A DNA stretch of 64,000 bases from Brevibacillus sp. (GCA_017656235.1 JACDOF010000015.1:1-64000); one strand, 5' to 3'. Counted from the first letter of the stretch, positions 26,597-34,207 are shown. Notes: a model not told the origin generated them from the letters alone. A program made the numbers and translations.

Positions 26597-27218
26597 AAAA
26601 AGAGCCTGACAAACCTGTCAGGCTCTCAGCATGTAGACAAAGGGGGTCTGGATAGGGACAAGCGGCCATTTTCCTCTTCACTCCGTTGCCAACCACCAAT
26701 GGAGCCGGACTGTCCGCATCGCTCACCCGAAGCGGGCGGGCGCAAAGGCAGCGCTGCTGCGCCGTTTGTCCAGGTTGCGCCCGTATGCCCCCGCTTCGGG
26801 ACGGCTCCGCTTGGAAGGTTGGCAAAGTCGTTCATGCGGAAAATGGCTGCTCTCCTGTCAGAGCTCGCTTTGAATGCAATCTGAAGGATGTCCAAGACAT
26901 TTTTTGGGCCTACAGTCCTCCATACGTTACTGGTTGAGTTTTAAAGCTCTGGCATGGGACGAGTGCGGGCGGTTTTTCGCCAGCGAACGGGTTTGGCCAA
27001 CCTGCCAGCGAAACGGCGTATCCGCAGGGAAATCGCAGCGGCAACAGCATCACGTCGCTGCCGGACATCGTTTTGCCGCTGCCCCTGCGGATCGGCGTGG
27101 AGCGATCCTGGACTGCTTCTTCGCTGGTTGGCCACCTTACGTGAGCGCGAAAAACGCCCCACTCGTATGCACGACACGTTGTCTGCAATCTGAGAGCAAC
27201 CCTGTCAGGTTCTTTTTT
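26597..27218. repeat. Dispersed palindromic repeat, copy B (apparently full length)
   Basis: A 620-base non-coding element between the aminopeptidase and protease genes. Its ends are inverted copies of each other: A5GAGCCTGACA... then GCTCTCAG and AGACAA on the left (26597-26640) face TTGTCT...CTGAGAGC...CCTGTCAGG..T6 on the right (27179-27218). The left half folds on itself: GCGGCCATTTTCC (26662-26674) with GGAAAATGGCTGC (26838-26850), TTGCCAACC (26686-26694) with GGTTGGCAA (26817-26825), CCCGAAGCGGG (26726-26736) with CCCGCTTCGGG (26790-26800). 26627-26832 matches copy A; 27102-27180 matches copy C in inverse orientation. No coding capacity is credible. Confidence 0.85.
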
Positions 27219-27318
27219 CTCCTGTCATCAACCGGTTCTGCTCGATAAATGGGCGTCCCATTGGATGTGATCCACCATAAGATGATACATACCTATCGCG
27301 ATGGGGGGATAGATTGTT

Positions 27319-28035
27319 TTGAAGCGAAAGAAATGGGCCAGCGTCGTACACAAGAAGTATCCGGCGAAAAGCAGCCTTCACCCTTACAATTTCTTTGTTC
27401 CCCTGGTAGAGCAGGTGAAAGATGGTGTCGTCTCCATCGTGACGGAAGGATCGTCGATGCCCTCCGATCTGAAACAGTTCATCAATCAGCTATTGGATGG
27501 CCAACAGCTAACTGAAACAATGAAGGAAAGAAGTTTTGGTACAGGGTTTATCTTTCATCCCGATGGGTACATCCTGACAAGTGAGCACGTCATCAACAAA
27601 TCGAAAAGCGTGCTGGCCAAACTGTGGAACGGTCGGGTGTTTCGTGCACGTCCTGTCATCACAGACTTCAACCGGGACTTCGCTGTTCTCAAGATCGATG
27701 CGGATTGCCCGCTTCATCCCTTGCCGCTCGGCAGTTCACGGCGGACGCAGGTAGGCGAATGGGTCGTTGGCATCGGTGCCCCGCTGGGGCTGGAAAACTC
27801 CGTCACCGCCGGGATTATCAGCGCCAAAAACAGGCGGCTGAACGTTGCCAAACGAGTCTATGAGGAAGTACTGCAGACAGACGCGGCGATCAATCCGGGA
27901 AACAGCGGCGGACCGCTGATCAACCTGCACGGGGAAGTGATCGGGATGAACGCCTTTATTATCCAATCCAGCCAGTGTCTCGGCTTTGCGATCGGAATCG
28001 ATTCCCTGAAAGGACATCTGCGCGACTTTTATTAG
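27319..28035 (+). CDS. HtrA/DegP-like trypsin-fold serine protease, minimal form
   Basis: A 238-residue S1C-type protease domain. The triad is visible: His in GYILTSEHVINKS (near residue 90), Asp in DFNRDFAVLKI (near 123) and Ser in INPGNSGGPLI (near 200). It lacks both the N-terminal membrane helix and the C-terminal PDZ domain of normal Bacillus HtrA/HtrB (about 400-450 residues), and has no signal peptide, so it may be cytosolic. TTG 27319 follows GGGGGGA. A terminator at 28131-28177 ends it. It may be a processing protease or chaperone-like enzyme; substrates are unknown. Confidence 0.8.
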   Translation: MKRKKWASVVHKKYPAKSSLHPYNFFVPLVEQVKDGVVSIVTEGSSMPSDLKQFINQLLDGQQLTETMKERSFGTGFIFHPDGYILTSEHVINKSKSVLAKLWNGRVFRARPVITDFNRDFAVLKIDADCPLHPLPLGSSRRTQVGEWVVGIGAPLGLENSVTAGIISAKNRRLNVAKRVYEEVLQTDAAINPGNSGGPLINLHGEVIGMNAFIIQSSQCLGFAIGIDSLKGHLRDFY

Positions 28036-28130
28036 TGGATGCTGTTGCTGGGTGGCTTCGCCAAGGTGCACGCCTGCCTTGTTCTAAAACCAGCCGAAGC
28101 AGAGGATGTGGCAGGCCCCCGGACACAAGC

Positions 28131-28177
28131 GTACCCACTTTTCCCCTTAAGATAAGAGCAAAAGTGGGTACTTTTTG
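28131..28177 (+). terminator. Intrinsic terminator
   Basis: GTACCCACTTTT (28131-28142) pairs with AAAAGTGGGTAC (28160-28171), followed by TTTTTG. Ends the protease gene. Confidence 0.85.
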
Positions 28178-28194
28178 TTATCGTGTCGGGTCTG

Positions 28195-28359
28195 CTACTC
28201 ACCCTCACGTTGCTTCGTTTGCCCTTGGGCAAAGGCAATCAGGTACACCGGATTGCCTTCCTGATTCAGGCGAATCTCCGCCTGCTGCAAATCCCGAAGC
28301 TGTTCTTGCGTCAACTGCGCAAGCGGCAGCTGCCCCAGCTCATGTTGAGCTCCCATCAT
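28195..28359 (-). CDS. Small soluble protein, unknown function
   Basis: Fifty-four residues, rich in Gln and Leu, predicted helical (LAQLTQEQLRDLQQAEIRLNQ) with a beta-like end VYLIAFAQGQ. ATG 28359 (or 28356) follows GGAGGTGGGGG, a convincing ribosome site. I do not recognise it. It lies downstream of the DUF2325 gene on the same strand, 128 bases away, and could be read from the same Fur-controlled promoter. Confidence 0.55.
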   Translation of the reverse strand: MMGAQHELGQLPLAQLTQEQLRDLQQAEIRLNQEGNPVYLIAFAQGQTKQREGE

Positions 28360-28486
28360 TCCCCCACCTCCGCTGTACAATGAGAATGTCATCCGGTACG
28401 TATAGTCTGTCCGGCCCATGCCGTTCCTACAACAGGATGATGGTCCCTTATGTATCACCGTTCGGGAGTCCGGGATGGACTGCTCT

Positions 28487-28768
28487 TCACGCTACCTGCT
28501 GCAAGGCCTTGATGATCGCCGCACATGAGCGCTTGCAAAAAAGAATGGGCATTTGACGTTCCTTGGCCTGATTCTTGACCGTCCTGGCCAGGTTGTGGTT
28601 GACAAAATCGGTCAAAACGAGAATCAGTTGAACACCGTTGGGGATTTTCAACCCCGTCTGCGAGCTTTTCCGTCCTGTCACGTGATAGATTTGATCAAAA
28701 CCTTTCTCGTGCAGGAGATCCACAATATTGCCTAGTCGGTCGCCACCAATGACCATAATGGCTGACAT
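28487..28768 (-). CDS. DUF2325 protein under Fur control
   Basis: A 93-residue alpha/beta protein opening MSAIMVIGGDRLGNI, then HVTGRK near residue 30, then ILVLTDFVNHNLA and PILFCKRSCAAI with conserved cysteines. This is the DUF2325 pattern; function is unknown. Translation starts at ATG 28768 behind AAAGGAGG. The promoter carries two Fur boxes (28811-28847), so expression should rise under iron limitation. It is divergent from the IMEF cargo gene, which ties it to iron handling by context. Confidence 0.8.
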   Translation of the reverse strand: MSAIMVIGGDRLGNIVDLLHEKGFDQIYHVTGRKSSQTGLKIPNGVQLILVLTDFVNHNLARTVKNQAKERQMPILFCKRSCAAIIKALQQVA

Positions 28769-28810
28769 GCTGCACTCCTCCTTTGCAAAGCAGTTGCTAT
28801 ATTGACTAAT

Positions 28811-28867
28811 TGATAATAAGTATCATTATTATTGATAAATATTATCATTCCCAACTAGCTTTGACAA
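28811..28867 (-). promoter_or_regulatory. Promoter with two Fur boxes for the DUF2325 gene
   Basis: On the minus strand TTGTCA (28862-28867) and TAATAT (28839-28844) are spaced 17 bases. The 7-1-7 Fur boxes TGATAAATATTATCA (28833-28847, overlapping the -10) and TGATAATAAGTATCA (28811-28825, at the start site) nearly match TGATAATNATTATCA. Placement predicts iron-dependent repression. Confidence 0.85.
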
Positions 28868-28928
28868 TACTCTTTTCCTGATAAGTTTTCTTCTGACGCA
28901 TACACTAGGTGAGAAGCGAGAGATCTGC

Positions 28929-28958
28929 TTGCCGGGTTGATTTTTTCAGCGGTATAAT
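28929..28958 (+). promoter_or_regulatory. Predicted sigma-A promoter of the encapsulin operon
   Basis: TTGCCG (28929-28934) and TATAAT (28953-28958) are spaced 18 bases, leaving a leader of roughly 30 bases to the IMEF start. The Fur boxes lie about 80 bases upstream and do not overlap it. Confidence 0.6.
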
Positions 28959-28992
28959 AAAAAAAACCTTGGCCAAAGGAGGTGGAGTTCAT

Positions 28993-29613
28993 ATGGAGGA
29001 GTTTTCCCGACTCCACAACATATTTGAGCAGACAAAAGAGGCAATCGGCACATTCATGGGGATGCTGCAGCCGATTATTGACAACGCGCAGGACGAGCAC
29101 ACCAGGCTGTATTACCATCACATATACGAAGAAGAAGAGCAGCGCCTGGAGCGGCTCAATGAACTGCTTCCCACGCTGGAGGGAATCATTCAGGAAAACA
29201 GAGGAGATCAATTGAGCAATCGTGAGCTGTCCCGGCTGCTCTCAGACCTGAATCTGGAGCGGTTTGGTCTGCATAATTTCCGCGAACATCTGGAACTGGC
29301 CATGTACGAATTCACGGCCGATGAAGATCGCGAGCGACTAAAAAACATGCGCGACATGACGCAGTCAGATTACCTGGCAGTGAAAGAGATCATGGCTGCG
29401 CTGAGCGAAAGAGTGGATGACGTAGCTGTCGGCAAGCTGGTTGATCATGACGAAGGACACACCATCCACCAAGTGGATCATGCAAAAGCCTCGGCCAAAG
29501 CCCAGGGAAAAGCCATCGGGCAAACAGACCAACCCGGTGAGTCTGCAAAAGAGGCACACCGGCTGTCAAAAGTCAGGAGAGGCTTGACGGTGGGCAGCCT
29601 GCGCCACTTGTAG
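28993..29613 (+). CDS. IMEF encapsulin cargo protein (iron-mineralizing ferritin-like)
   Basis: Cargo of an iron-storing encapsulin: a ferritin-like four-helix protein expected to oxidise Fe(II) and seed mineral inside the shell. Helices carry acidic/His clusters DEHTRLYYHHIYEEEEQRLE (residues about 33-52) and NLERFGLHNFREHLELAMYEF (near 88-108). A flexible Ala/Gly/His-rich linker follows (about 145-195), and the last residues LTVGSLRHL reproduce the IMEF cargo-loading peptide (TVGSL core). ATG 28993 follows AAGGAGGTGG; 206 residues. The shell gene lies 67 bases downstream, the known IMEF order. Confidence 0.93.
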   Translation: MEEFSRLHNIFEQTKEAIGTFMGMLQPIIDNAQDEHTRLYYHHIYEEEEQRLERLNELLPTLEGIIQENRGDQLSNRELSRLLSDLNLERFGLHNFREHLELAMYEFTADEDRERLKNMRDMTQSDYLAVKEIMAALSERVDDVAVGKLVDHDEGHTIHQVDHAKASAKAQGKAIGQTDQPGESAKEAHRLSKVRRGLTVGSLRHL

Positions 29614-29680
29614 CGGCCTTTGCCTGCTTTGGAATACAGTGGCTGAACGTCAATACGACACGTACATGGGAGGAACGATC

Positions 29681-30529
29681 ATGGACAAGCTTCACAAATA
29701 TCCCGATTCCCCTCTCTCCAAGGAGGAATGGGAGCAGCTGGATGAAACGATCGTGGAGATGGCACGGCGGCAACTGGTTGGCCGCCGGTTTATCGACATC
29801 TACGGCCCGCTCGGGGAAGGGGTTCAGACCGTAACCAACGACATTTATGAAGAATCCCGTTTCGGCAATCTGAGCCTGCGCGGCGAATCGCTGGAGATGA
29901 CCCAGCCGAGCCGTCGGGTCAGCCTGACGATTCCGATCCTCTATAAGGATTTCATGCTGTACTGGCGCGATGTGGCGCAGGCCCGCACCCTGGGCATGCC
30001 GCTCGACCTGAGCGCAGCCGCCAATGCCGCGGCAGGATGCGCCCTGATGGAAGACGATTTGATTCTGAACGGCTCCCCTGAATTCGACCTGCCCGGCCTG
30101 ATGAACGTAAAGGGACGGCTGACACACATCAAGAGCGACTGGATGGAGTCGGGGAACGCGTTTGCCGATATTGTCGAAGCGCGCAACAAACTGTTAAAAA
30201 TGGGACACAGCGGCCCCTATGCACTGGTCGTATCCCCGGAGTTGTACTCCCTGCTGCACCGCGTCCACAAGGGCACCAATGTGCTGGAAATCGAGCACAT
30301 CCGCAGCCTGGTCACCGACGGAGTCTACCAGTCACCGGTCATCAAGGGCCGAGCCGGTGTGCTGGTGGCAACCGGACGACACAATCTTGACCTGGCGATT
30401 GCCGAAGACTTTGACTCCGCGTTTTTGGGCGACGAGCAGATGAACCACTTGTTCCGGGTCTATGAATGTGTCGTACTGCGGATCAAGCGGCCGAGCGCGA
30501 TTTGCACCTTGGAAGAGGCGGAAAGCTGA
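29681..30529 (+). CDS. Encapsulin shell protein (family 1, IMEF type)
   Basis: HK97-fold nanocompartment shell, 282 residues. It begins with an N-terminal helix (PLSKEEWEQLDETIVEMARRQLVGRRFIDI), has the GPLGEGVQTV segment, ALVVSPELYSLLHRV in the P-domain and the characteristic FRVYECVVLRIKRPSAICTLE C-terminus. IMEF-associated shells characterised elsewhere form very large (T=4) capsules storing thousands of iron atoms; that this one does so is inference. ATG 29681 follows GGGAGGAACG. Operon with the cargo gene; ended by hairpins at 30549-30573 and 30594-30637. Confidence 0.95.
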   Translation: MDKLHKYPDSPLSKEEWEQLDETIVEMARRQLVGRRFIDIYGPLGEGVQTVTNDIYEESRFGNLSLRGESLEMTQPSRRVSLTIPILYKDFMLYWRDVAQARTLGMPLDLSAAANAAAGCALMEDDLILNGSPEFDLPGLMNVKGRLTHIKSDWMESGNAFADIVEARNKLLKMGHSGPYALVVSPELYSLLHRVHKGTNVLEIEHIRSLVTDGVYQSPVIKGRAGVLVATGRHNLDLAIAEDFDSAFLGDEQMNHLFRVYECVVLRIKRPSAICTLEEAES

Positions 30530-30548
30530 ATTCATGTGACGTAAGGAA

Positions 30549-30637
30549 AGCCCGGAGCTTCTCGCTCCGGGCTCGGCTTGTAAGACGGGTAACAAAAAAA
30601 GCGGCACGCCGGAACGGGCGATGCCGCTTGTTTTTTT
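30549..30637. terminator. Tandem terminators between encapsulin and the convergent gene
   Basis: AGCCCGGAG (30549-30557) pairs with CTCCGGGCT (30565-30573). A second stem GCGGCA (30601-30606) with TGCCGC (30622-30627) has A7 before and T7 after, so it can stop transcription in both directions. Confidence 0.85.
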
Positions 30638-30655
30638 CCTTGTCTGCGGTTATCA

Positions 30656-31126
30656 TCAGGCAATCCGCACGACCTTCGTCCTGTCTTCCGACGGGAGAAA
30701 CGGCAGATCAACATGCTGACGGGCCAGTTCTTGCCCGATGTCCTGGGTCAGCATCAGCACTTCTTCACGGAACGGGGGCGTACTGGTGCCTTCGTTTAGT
30801 TCACACAAGCGCTTCAGGTGGCGCAGACGTTCAGCCAGCTTTTGTTCGCGCATCGTTTCGTTCTGCAAGTCGCAGACGTTGACGTGCCGGGCATCGGCAA
30901 TCATGGCAACCTCGTTTACGTGTACGATCAGACGCTGCCCCGTGTCAGTCACAAAGCCGATCGAACAAAACTGGGATGCGGCCATCTCCAGACGGGTAAT
31001 CACAACATTGTGATACTCTTCGCCCGAACGCAGCCGAACGAGGCCAGCCTCGACCGCTCCTCCAACTTTTCGCTCATTGGCAATCACCGTGTACATGTCC
31101 GTGTAGCCGTTGATCTGATACCGCAT
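30656..31126 (-). CDS. Uncharacterised Fur-regulated protein
   Basis: A 156-residue protein I do not recognise. The N-terminal half looks beta-rich (MRYQINGYTDMYTVIANERKV, then GQRLIVHVNEVAMI), resembling a PilZ-like or small barrel domain; the C-terminal half is helical and charged (LAERLRHLKRLCELNE, EEVLMLTQDIGQELARQ). No signal peptide or metal motif beyond isolated Cys/His. ATG 31126 is preceded by GGGAGG. Two Fur boxes in its promoter and its position convergent to encapsulin suggest a role in iron physiology. Confidence 0.75.
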   Translation of the reverse strand: MRYQINGYTDMYTVIANERKVGGAVEAGLVRLRSGEEYHNVVITRLEMAASQFCSIGFVTDTGQRLIVHVNEVAMIADARHVNVCDLQNETMREQKLAERLRHLKRLCELNEGTSTPPFREEVLMLTQDIGQELARQHVDLPFLPSEDRTKVVRIA

Positions 31127-31160
31127 AGCGCCCTCCCGTGTTCGAAGCAATTCTGAGGAA

Positions 31161-31217
31161 TGATATTCATTATCACCCATTTGCTGATATCGTATAATGA
31201 AAATCATTATCTGTCAA
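31161..31217 (-). promoter_or_regulatory. Promoter with two Fur boxes for gene 30656-31126
   Basis: On the minus strand TTGACA (31212-31217) and TACGAT (31189-31194) are spaced 17 bases. The spacer is filled by a 19-base Fur site (31193-31211) matching GATAATGATAATCATTATC at all but two positions, and a 7-1-7 box TGATATTCATTATCA lies at 31161-31175. Strong prediction of iron repression. Confidence 0.88.
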
Positions 31218-31396
31218 CACGCCGGTGAGTAAAACATGCGTGATCTCCCGCTGCCTCCACTTTAGTATCGCCCAATCCGACCAGATTATCCTCGCGAGGT
31301 CACTAACACGATATGCCCAAACGCGACAAAAAGTGAAGTCTCGGCTATTTTTCGACATAAAATTCTAAATTTACTGTTTTCACGTGAAACAACATA

Positions 31397-31421
31397 AGAA
31401 AACCCGGGCGAAACCCGGGTC
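31397..31421 (-). terminator. Intrinsic terminator after the aminotransferase gene
   Basis: ACCCGGG (31402-31408) pairs with CCCGGGT (31414-31420); TTTTCTT follows on the minus strand. The region 31218-31396 holds no gene I can support. Confidence 0.8.
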
Positions 31422-31505
31422 AGACTTTGGAAAAGAAAGAAAACAAGAATCACCGTCGAGCAACCCCTCATCCGGACGCCGCTCCTTGCTGGTGAGCTGC
31501 TTTGG

Positions 31506-32684
31506 TTATACCGAGGCAAACAATCGCAATCTGGCGATACGCTCCACTGCTTCTACCAGCCGCTGTTCGGATGTGAGCAGGGCCACGCGCACATAGCCTT
31601 CTCCGTGTTGGCCAAAACCGATACCAGGGGCCACCACTACATGCGCTTTCTCGAGCAGCAGGTCGGCAAACTGAGCCGATCCCATTCCGCTTGGAACGGG
31701 CAGCCAGGCAAAAAAGGACCCTTGTGAAGGGGCCGCTTCCCAGCCAATCCGCGCCAAGCCGCGAAACAGCGTATTGCGGCGGCTCTCGTAAATGGCTACC
31801 AATTGGCGCACACATTCCTGCGAGTCGGTCATTGCTCTCGCTGCCGCCATTTGTACGGCGCCAAACAGACTGACAAAATAGTGATCCTGAATCAGATTGA
31901 TCAGCCGCACCAGTTCCCGGTTGCCGACCATCGCACCTACCCGCCAGCCGGCCATATTATACGTTTTGGACAGGGTGTAAAACTCGACCCCCACTTCCCT
32001 GGCCCCAGGGATTTGCATGAAGCTGACCGGTTTTTGGCCATCGTAGCTGATCGCCCCGTAGGCAAAGTCGTGACAAACGACAATTTCGTGCCGTCGGGCA
32101 AAGCGAACGGTCTCTTCAAAAAATTCTGCCGGTGCGTTGACCGCCGTTGGATTATTCGGGTAGTTGAGGAACATCAGTTTCGCTCGTTCCAGATCTTCCG
32201 CGGCCAACTCCGCGTAATCAGGCAGAAACCGGTTTTGCGCGCGAAGCGGCATCATCACCATCCTGCCGCCGGAAATCGCCACACCCGACCAATAGTCCGG
32301 ATATCCGGGATCTGGCACCAGCGCCACATCGCCAGGGTCCAGCAGCACCTGACAGATCTCGACCAGTCCGGTCTTGCTGCCGAACAGGATGGCCACTTCC
32401 TCTTCCGGTTCCAGGTCAACGTCGAACTCCTCTTTGTACCAGCGGGCAACAGCTTCTTTCAGTTCCCGCCTGCCCTGAAAGGGCGGGTATTTGTGGTGTA
32501 ACGGATCGGCCGCCTGCTTCTGAAGCTCCTCCACGATGTGCGGCGGAGTGGGCAGGTCAGGGTTGCCCTGGCCGAGATTGATGATATCGTGTCCTTCCGC
32601 CATCACCTTGTTTACCTTGCTGACCAGCGTGGAGAAAAATTGTGTGGGAAGTTTGTCGATCATCGAAGCCGGTCTGATACGCAT
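31506..32684 (-). CDS. mtnE: PLP aminotransferase, MtnE-like (methionine salvage)
   Basis: Class I/II aminotransferase, 392 residues. Substrate and PLP motifs: INLGQGNPDLPTPPHIV near 36-52, LFGSKTGL near 100, LNYPNNPTAV with the PLP Asn near 173, DFAYG near 205, SKTYNMAGWRVG with the PLP lysine near 238 and a C-terminal arginine in YVRVALLT. It resembles B. subtilis MtnE, which makes methionine from 4-methylthio-2-oxobutyrate. The SAM-I riboswitch upstream is strong functional support. LL-diaminopimelate or other aminotransferases are the alternative. ATG 32684 follows AAGGAAGG. Confidence 0.82.
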   Translation of the reverse strand: MRIRPASMIDKLPTQFFSTLVSKVNKVMAEGHDIINLGQGNPDLPTPPHIVEELQKQAADPLHHKYPPFQGRRELKEAVARWYKEEFDVDLEPEEEVAILFGSKTGLVEICQVLLDPGDVALVPDPGYPDYWSGVAISGGRMVMMPLRAQNRFLPDYAELAAEDLERAKLMFLNYPNNPTAVNAPAEFFEETVRFARRHEIVVCHDFAYGAISYDGQKPVSFMQIPGAREVGVEFYTLSKTYNMAGWRVGAMVGNRELVRLINLIQDHYFVSLFGAVQMAAARAMTDSQECVRQLVAIYESRRNTLFRGLARIGWEAAPSQGSFFAWLPVPSGMGSAQFADLLLEKAHVVVAPGIGFGQHGEGYVRVALLTSEQRLVEAVERIARLRLFASV

Positions 32685-32714
32685 CGTCTGTCCTTCCTTT
32701 CAAGCAAATGAATA

Positions 32715-32744
32715 CACCCCTTCTCCCATACAGAAGAAGGGGTG
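32715..32744 (-). terminator. Terminator stem of the SAM riboswitch
   Basis: CACCCCTTCT (32715-32724) pairs with AGAAGGGGTG (32735-32744) between the aptamer and the ribosome site. The U tract is interrupted (TATTCATTTG), so termination may be moderate. Confidence 0.7.
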
Positions 32745-32761
32745 GGCTTGTATCGCACAAC

Positions 32762-32870
32762 CTTATCTGTCAGGAAGAAATCCTGCTGGAATTGGCACAG
32801 CATCCCGCATTTTCTCGCAGGACCCGCTGCCGGGCTTCATCGGGCCAGTCCCTCCGCCGCTCTCGATAAG
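32762..32870 (-). ncRNA. SAM-I (S-box) riboswitch
   Basis: On the minus strand the leader runs from CTTATCGAGAGC (from 32870) through the GGAGGGACTGGCCC and GATGAAGCCCGGCA core, the TGCCAATTCC segment, and closes with GACAGATAAG (to 32762), all diagnostic S-box sequences. P1 pairs CTTATC with GATAAG. Followed by a terminator and the aminotransferase gene: SAM binding should switch the gene off. Confidence 0.95.
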
Positions 32871-32954
32871 TGATTTTGTTTTTTGTTTTCTGAAATCAAT
32901 CATTTTTTATACTAGCCTTGGACAGTGGCGATGTCAATCCCCGGCGGGCCTGAC

Positions 32955-34193
32955 CTAGTTGCTGTTTTGCTGCACCTCTACCTTGATGCCGTCTTTCAGC
33001 ATCGTCTGCCCTCTTACCACGACCTGATCGCCTTCGGCCAGTCCTTGTTTCACCTCGATCAGATCGCTAGATTCCTGTCCGGTGACAACCTCCACTTTTT
33101 TCGCTGCTTCGCCTTCCAGCTTGTAGACGTAGCGTTTTCCGTTTTCGTCAAAGGCAGCTTTTCGCGGAATAATCAGCATACGATCTGCCTGTTGGCTGAC
33201 CAGTTTGACGCTGACCACCATGTCCGCCTTCAGTTCGTTGGAGGAATTGGCCAGTGAAATCTCCACCGGGTACGCCTTCACGCCGGGATCCATCACCGGA
33301 CTGACCGCGGTAACGGTTCCCTCCACCTCTTTTTGCAAGGCGGCAATTTCCACTTTCACCTTGTCTCCTACTTTGACCCCGGTCACCTCTTGTTCCGACA
33401 GATTCGCCTTCACAAGCAGCGGATCGGTATTGACGATGGTGACGACCGGCTGCTGCGGAGCGGCCATCTCCCCGACTGCTCCGTTGACGGAGGAGATGTA
33501 ACCGGAAATCGGCGCGACCACGGTTGCATTGGCCAGCTGCTCGCGGGCGTTGTCCAGCGCTACTTTTGCCTGTGCCACGGACGCCTCCGACACCTCGATG
33601 GGTGCCTGCTTTTCTGCCGCCTCGAGTGACTGCTTCGCGTTTTCGTAGGCGTTTTGCGCGTTGATCAAAGCTGTTTTTGCCTGCTCCATCTGTTGGGAGG
33701 AAATCGCTCCGGCCTTATACAATTCGCTCATCCGCTGTTCATTTATTTGGGCGTCTGCCAGGGCCTGCTCGGCTTGGCGCAATCCTGTTTTTGCCGCTTC
33801 CAGGCTTTGGCTGGCACTGGTCTTGCTTTGGTTGAGGTTGGCCAGCGCCAGCTTGTATGCAGCTTCAGCCTGCTGGACGCCCTGCATCAAATCCGTTTTG
33901 TCCAGGGAAAACAACACCTGGCCCTTCTTCACATACTGGCCCAGCTCTACGTTTATGGAAACGATTTTCCCCGATATTTTCGGCGTCAAGGCAACTTCCT
34001 CACTGGGGGAGAGCTTCCCGGTAATACCCGACGCATCGTTTAGCGTTCCCAGTTTTACCGTCTCAATCTGTACCGGAACCGGTTTGGTCTCCTCGTTGTT
34101 GTTGTCTGTCGCAGCCGGCGCTTCCGGGCTGCATGCAGATAAGGCGAGGGACAGGGCAACCAGCATTCCAACCCGTTGCATTCTTTTTTTCAT
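32955..34193 (-). CDS. RND efflux membrane-fusion lipoprotein
   Basis: Periplasmic-adaptor-type (HlyD) protein for the RND pump at 34208-37342, anchored to the outer face of the membrane. Lipobox LSAC with Cys at 21, then an acidic linker, a barrel-sandwich half ITGKLSPSEEVALTPKISGKIVSINVELGQYVKKGQVLFSLD, a long helical hairpin rich in Ala/Gln (about residues 105-215), the second lipoyl half APISGYISSV and a beta-barrel with a membrane-proximal domain. 412 residues. Translation begins 14 bases after the pump stop, so it is co-expressed. Confidence 0.9.
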   Translation of the reverse strand: MKKRMQRVGMLVALSLALSACSPEAPAATDNNNEETKPVPVQIETVKLGTLNDASGITGKLSPSEEVALTPKISGKIVSINVELGQYVKKGQVLFSLDKTDLMQGVQQAEAAYKLALANLNQSKTSASQSLEAAKTGLRQAEQALADAQINEQRMSELYKAGAISSQQMEQAKTALINAQNAYENAKQSLEAAEKQAPIEVSEASVAQAKVALDNAREQLANATVVAPISGYISSVNGAVGEMAAPQQPVVTIVNTDPLLVKANLSEQEVTGVKVGDKVKVEIAALQKEVEGTVTAVSPVMDPGVKAYPVEISLANSSNELKADMVVSVKLVSQQADRMLIIPRKAAFDENGKRYVYKLEGEAAKKVEVVTGQESSDLIEVKQGLAEGDQVVVRGQTMLKDGIKVEVQQNSN

Positions 34194-34207
34194 CGCTTTT
34201 TCGCCTC

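Noticed and set aside
26626-26895. Open frame with PKRGHTGATWT and LRPPASG peptides, also seen at 1360-1680
   Set aside because: The shared peptide reflects the dispersed repeat DNA; hairpin symmetry, lack of ribosome sites and open frames in several phases argue against coding.
26597-27218. Group II intron or known large RNA (OLE, GOLLD, HEARO) for copy B
   Set aside because: No GUGYG start, no domain V hairpin with AGC triad and no reverse transcriptase; I see no landmark of the named RNAs either.
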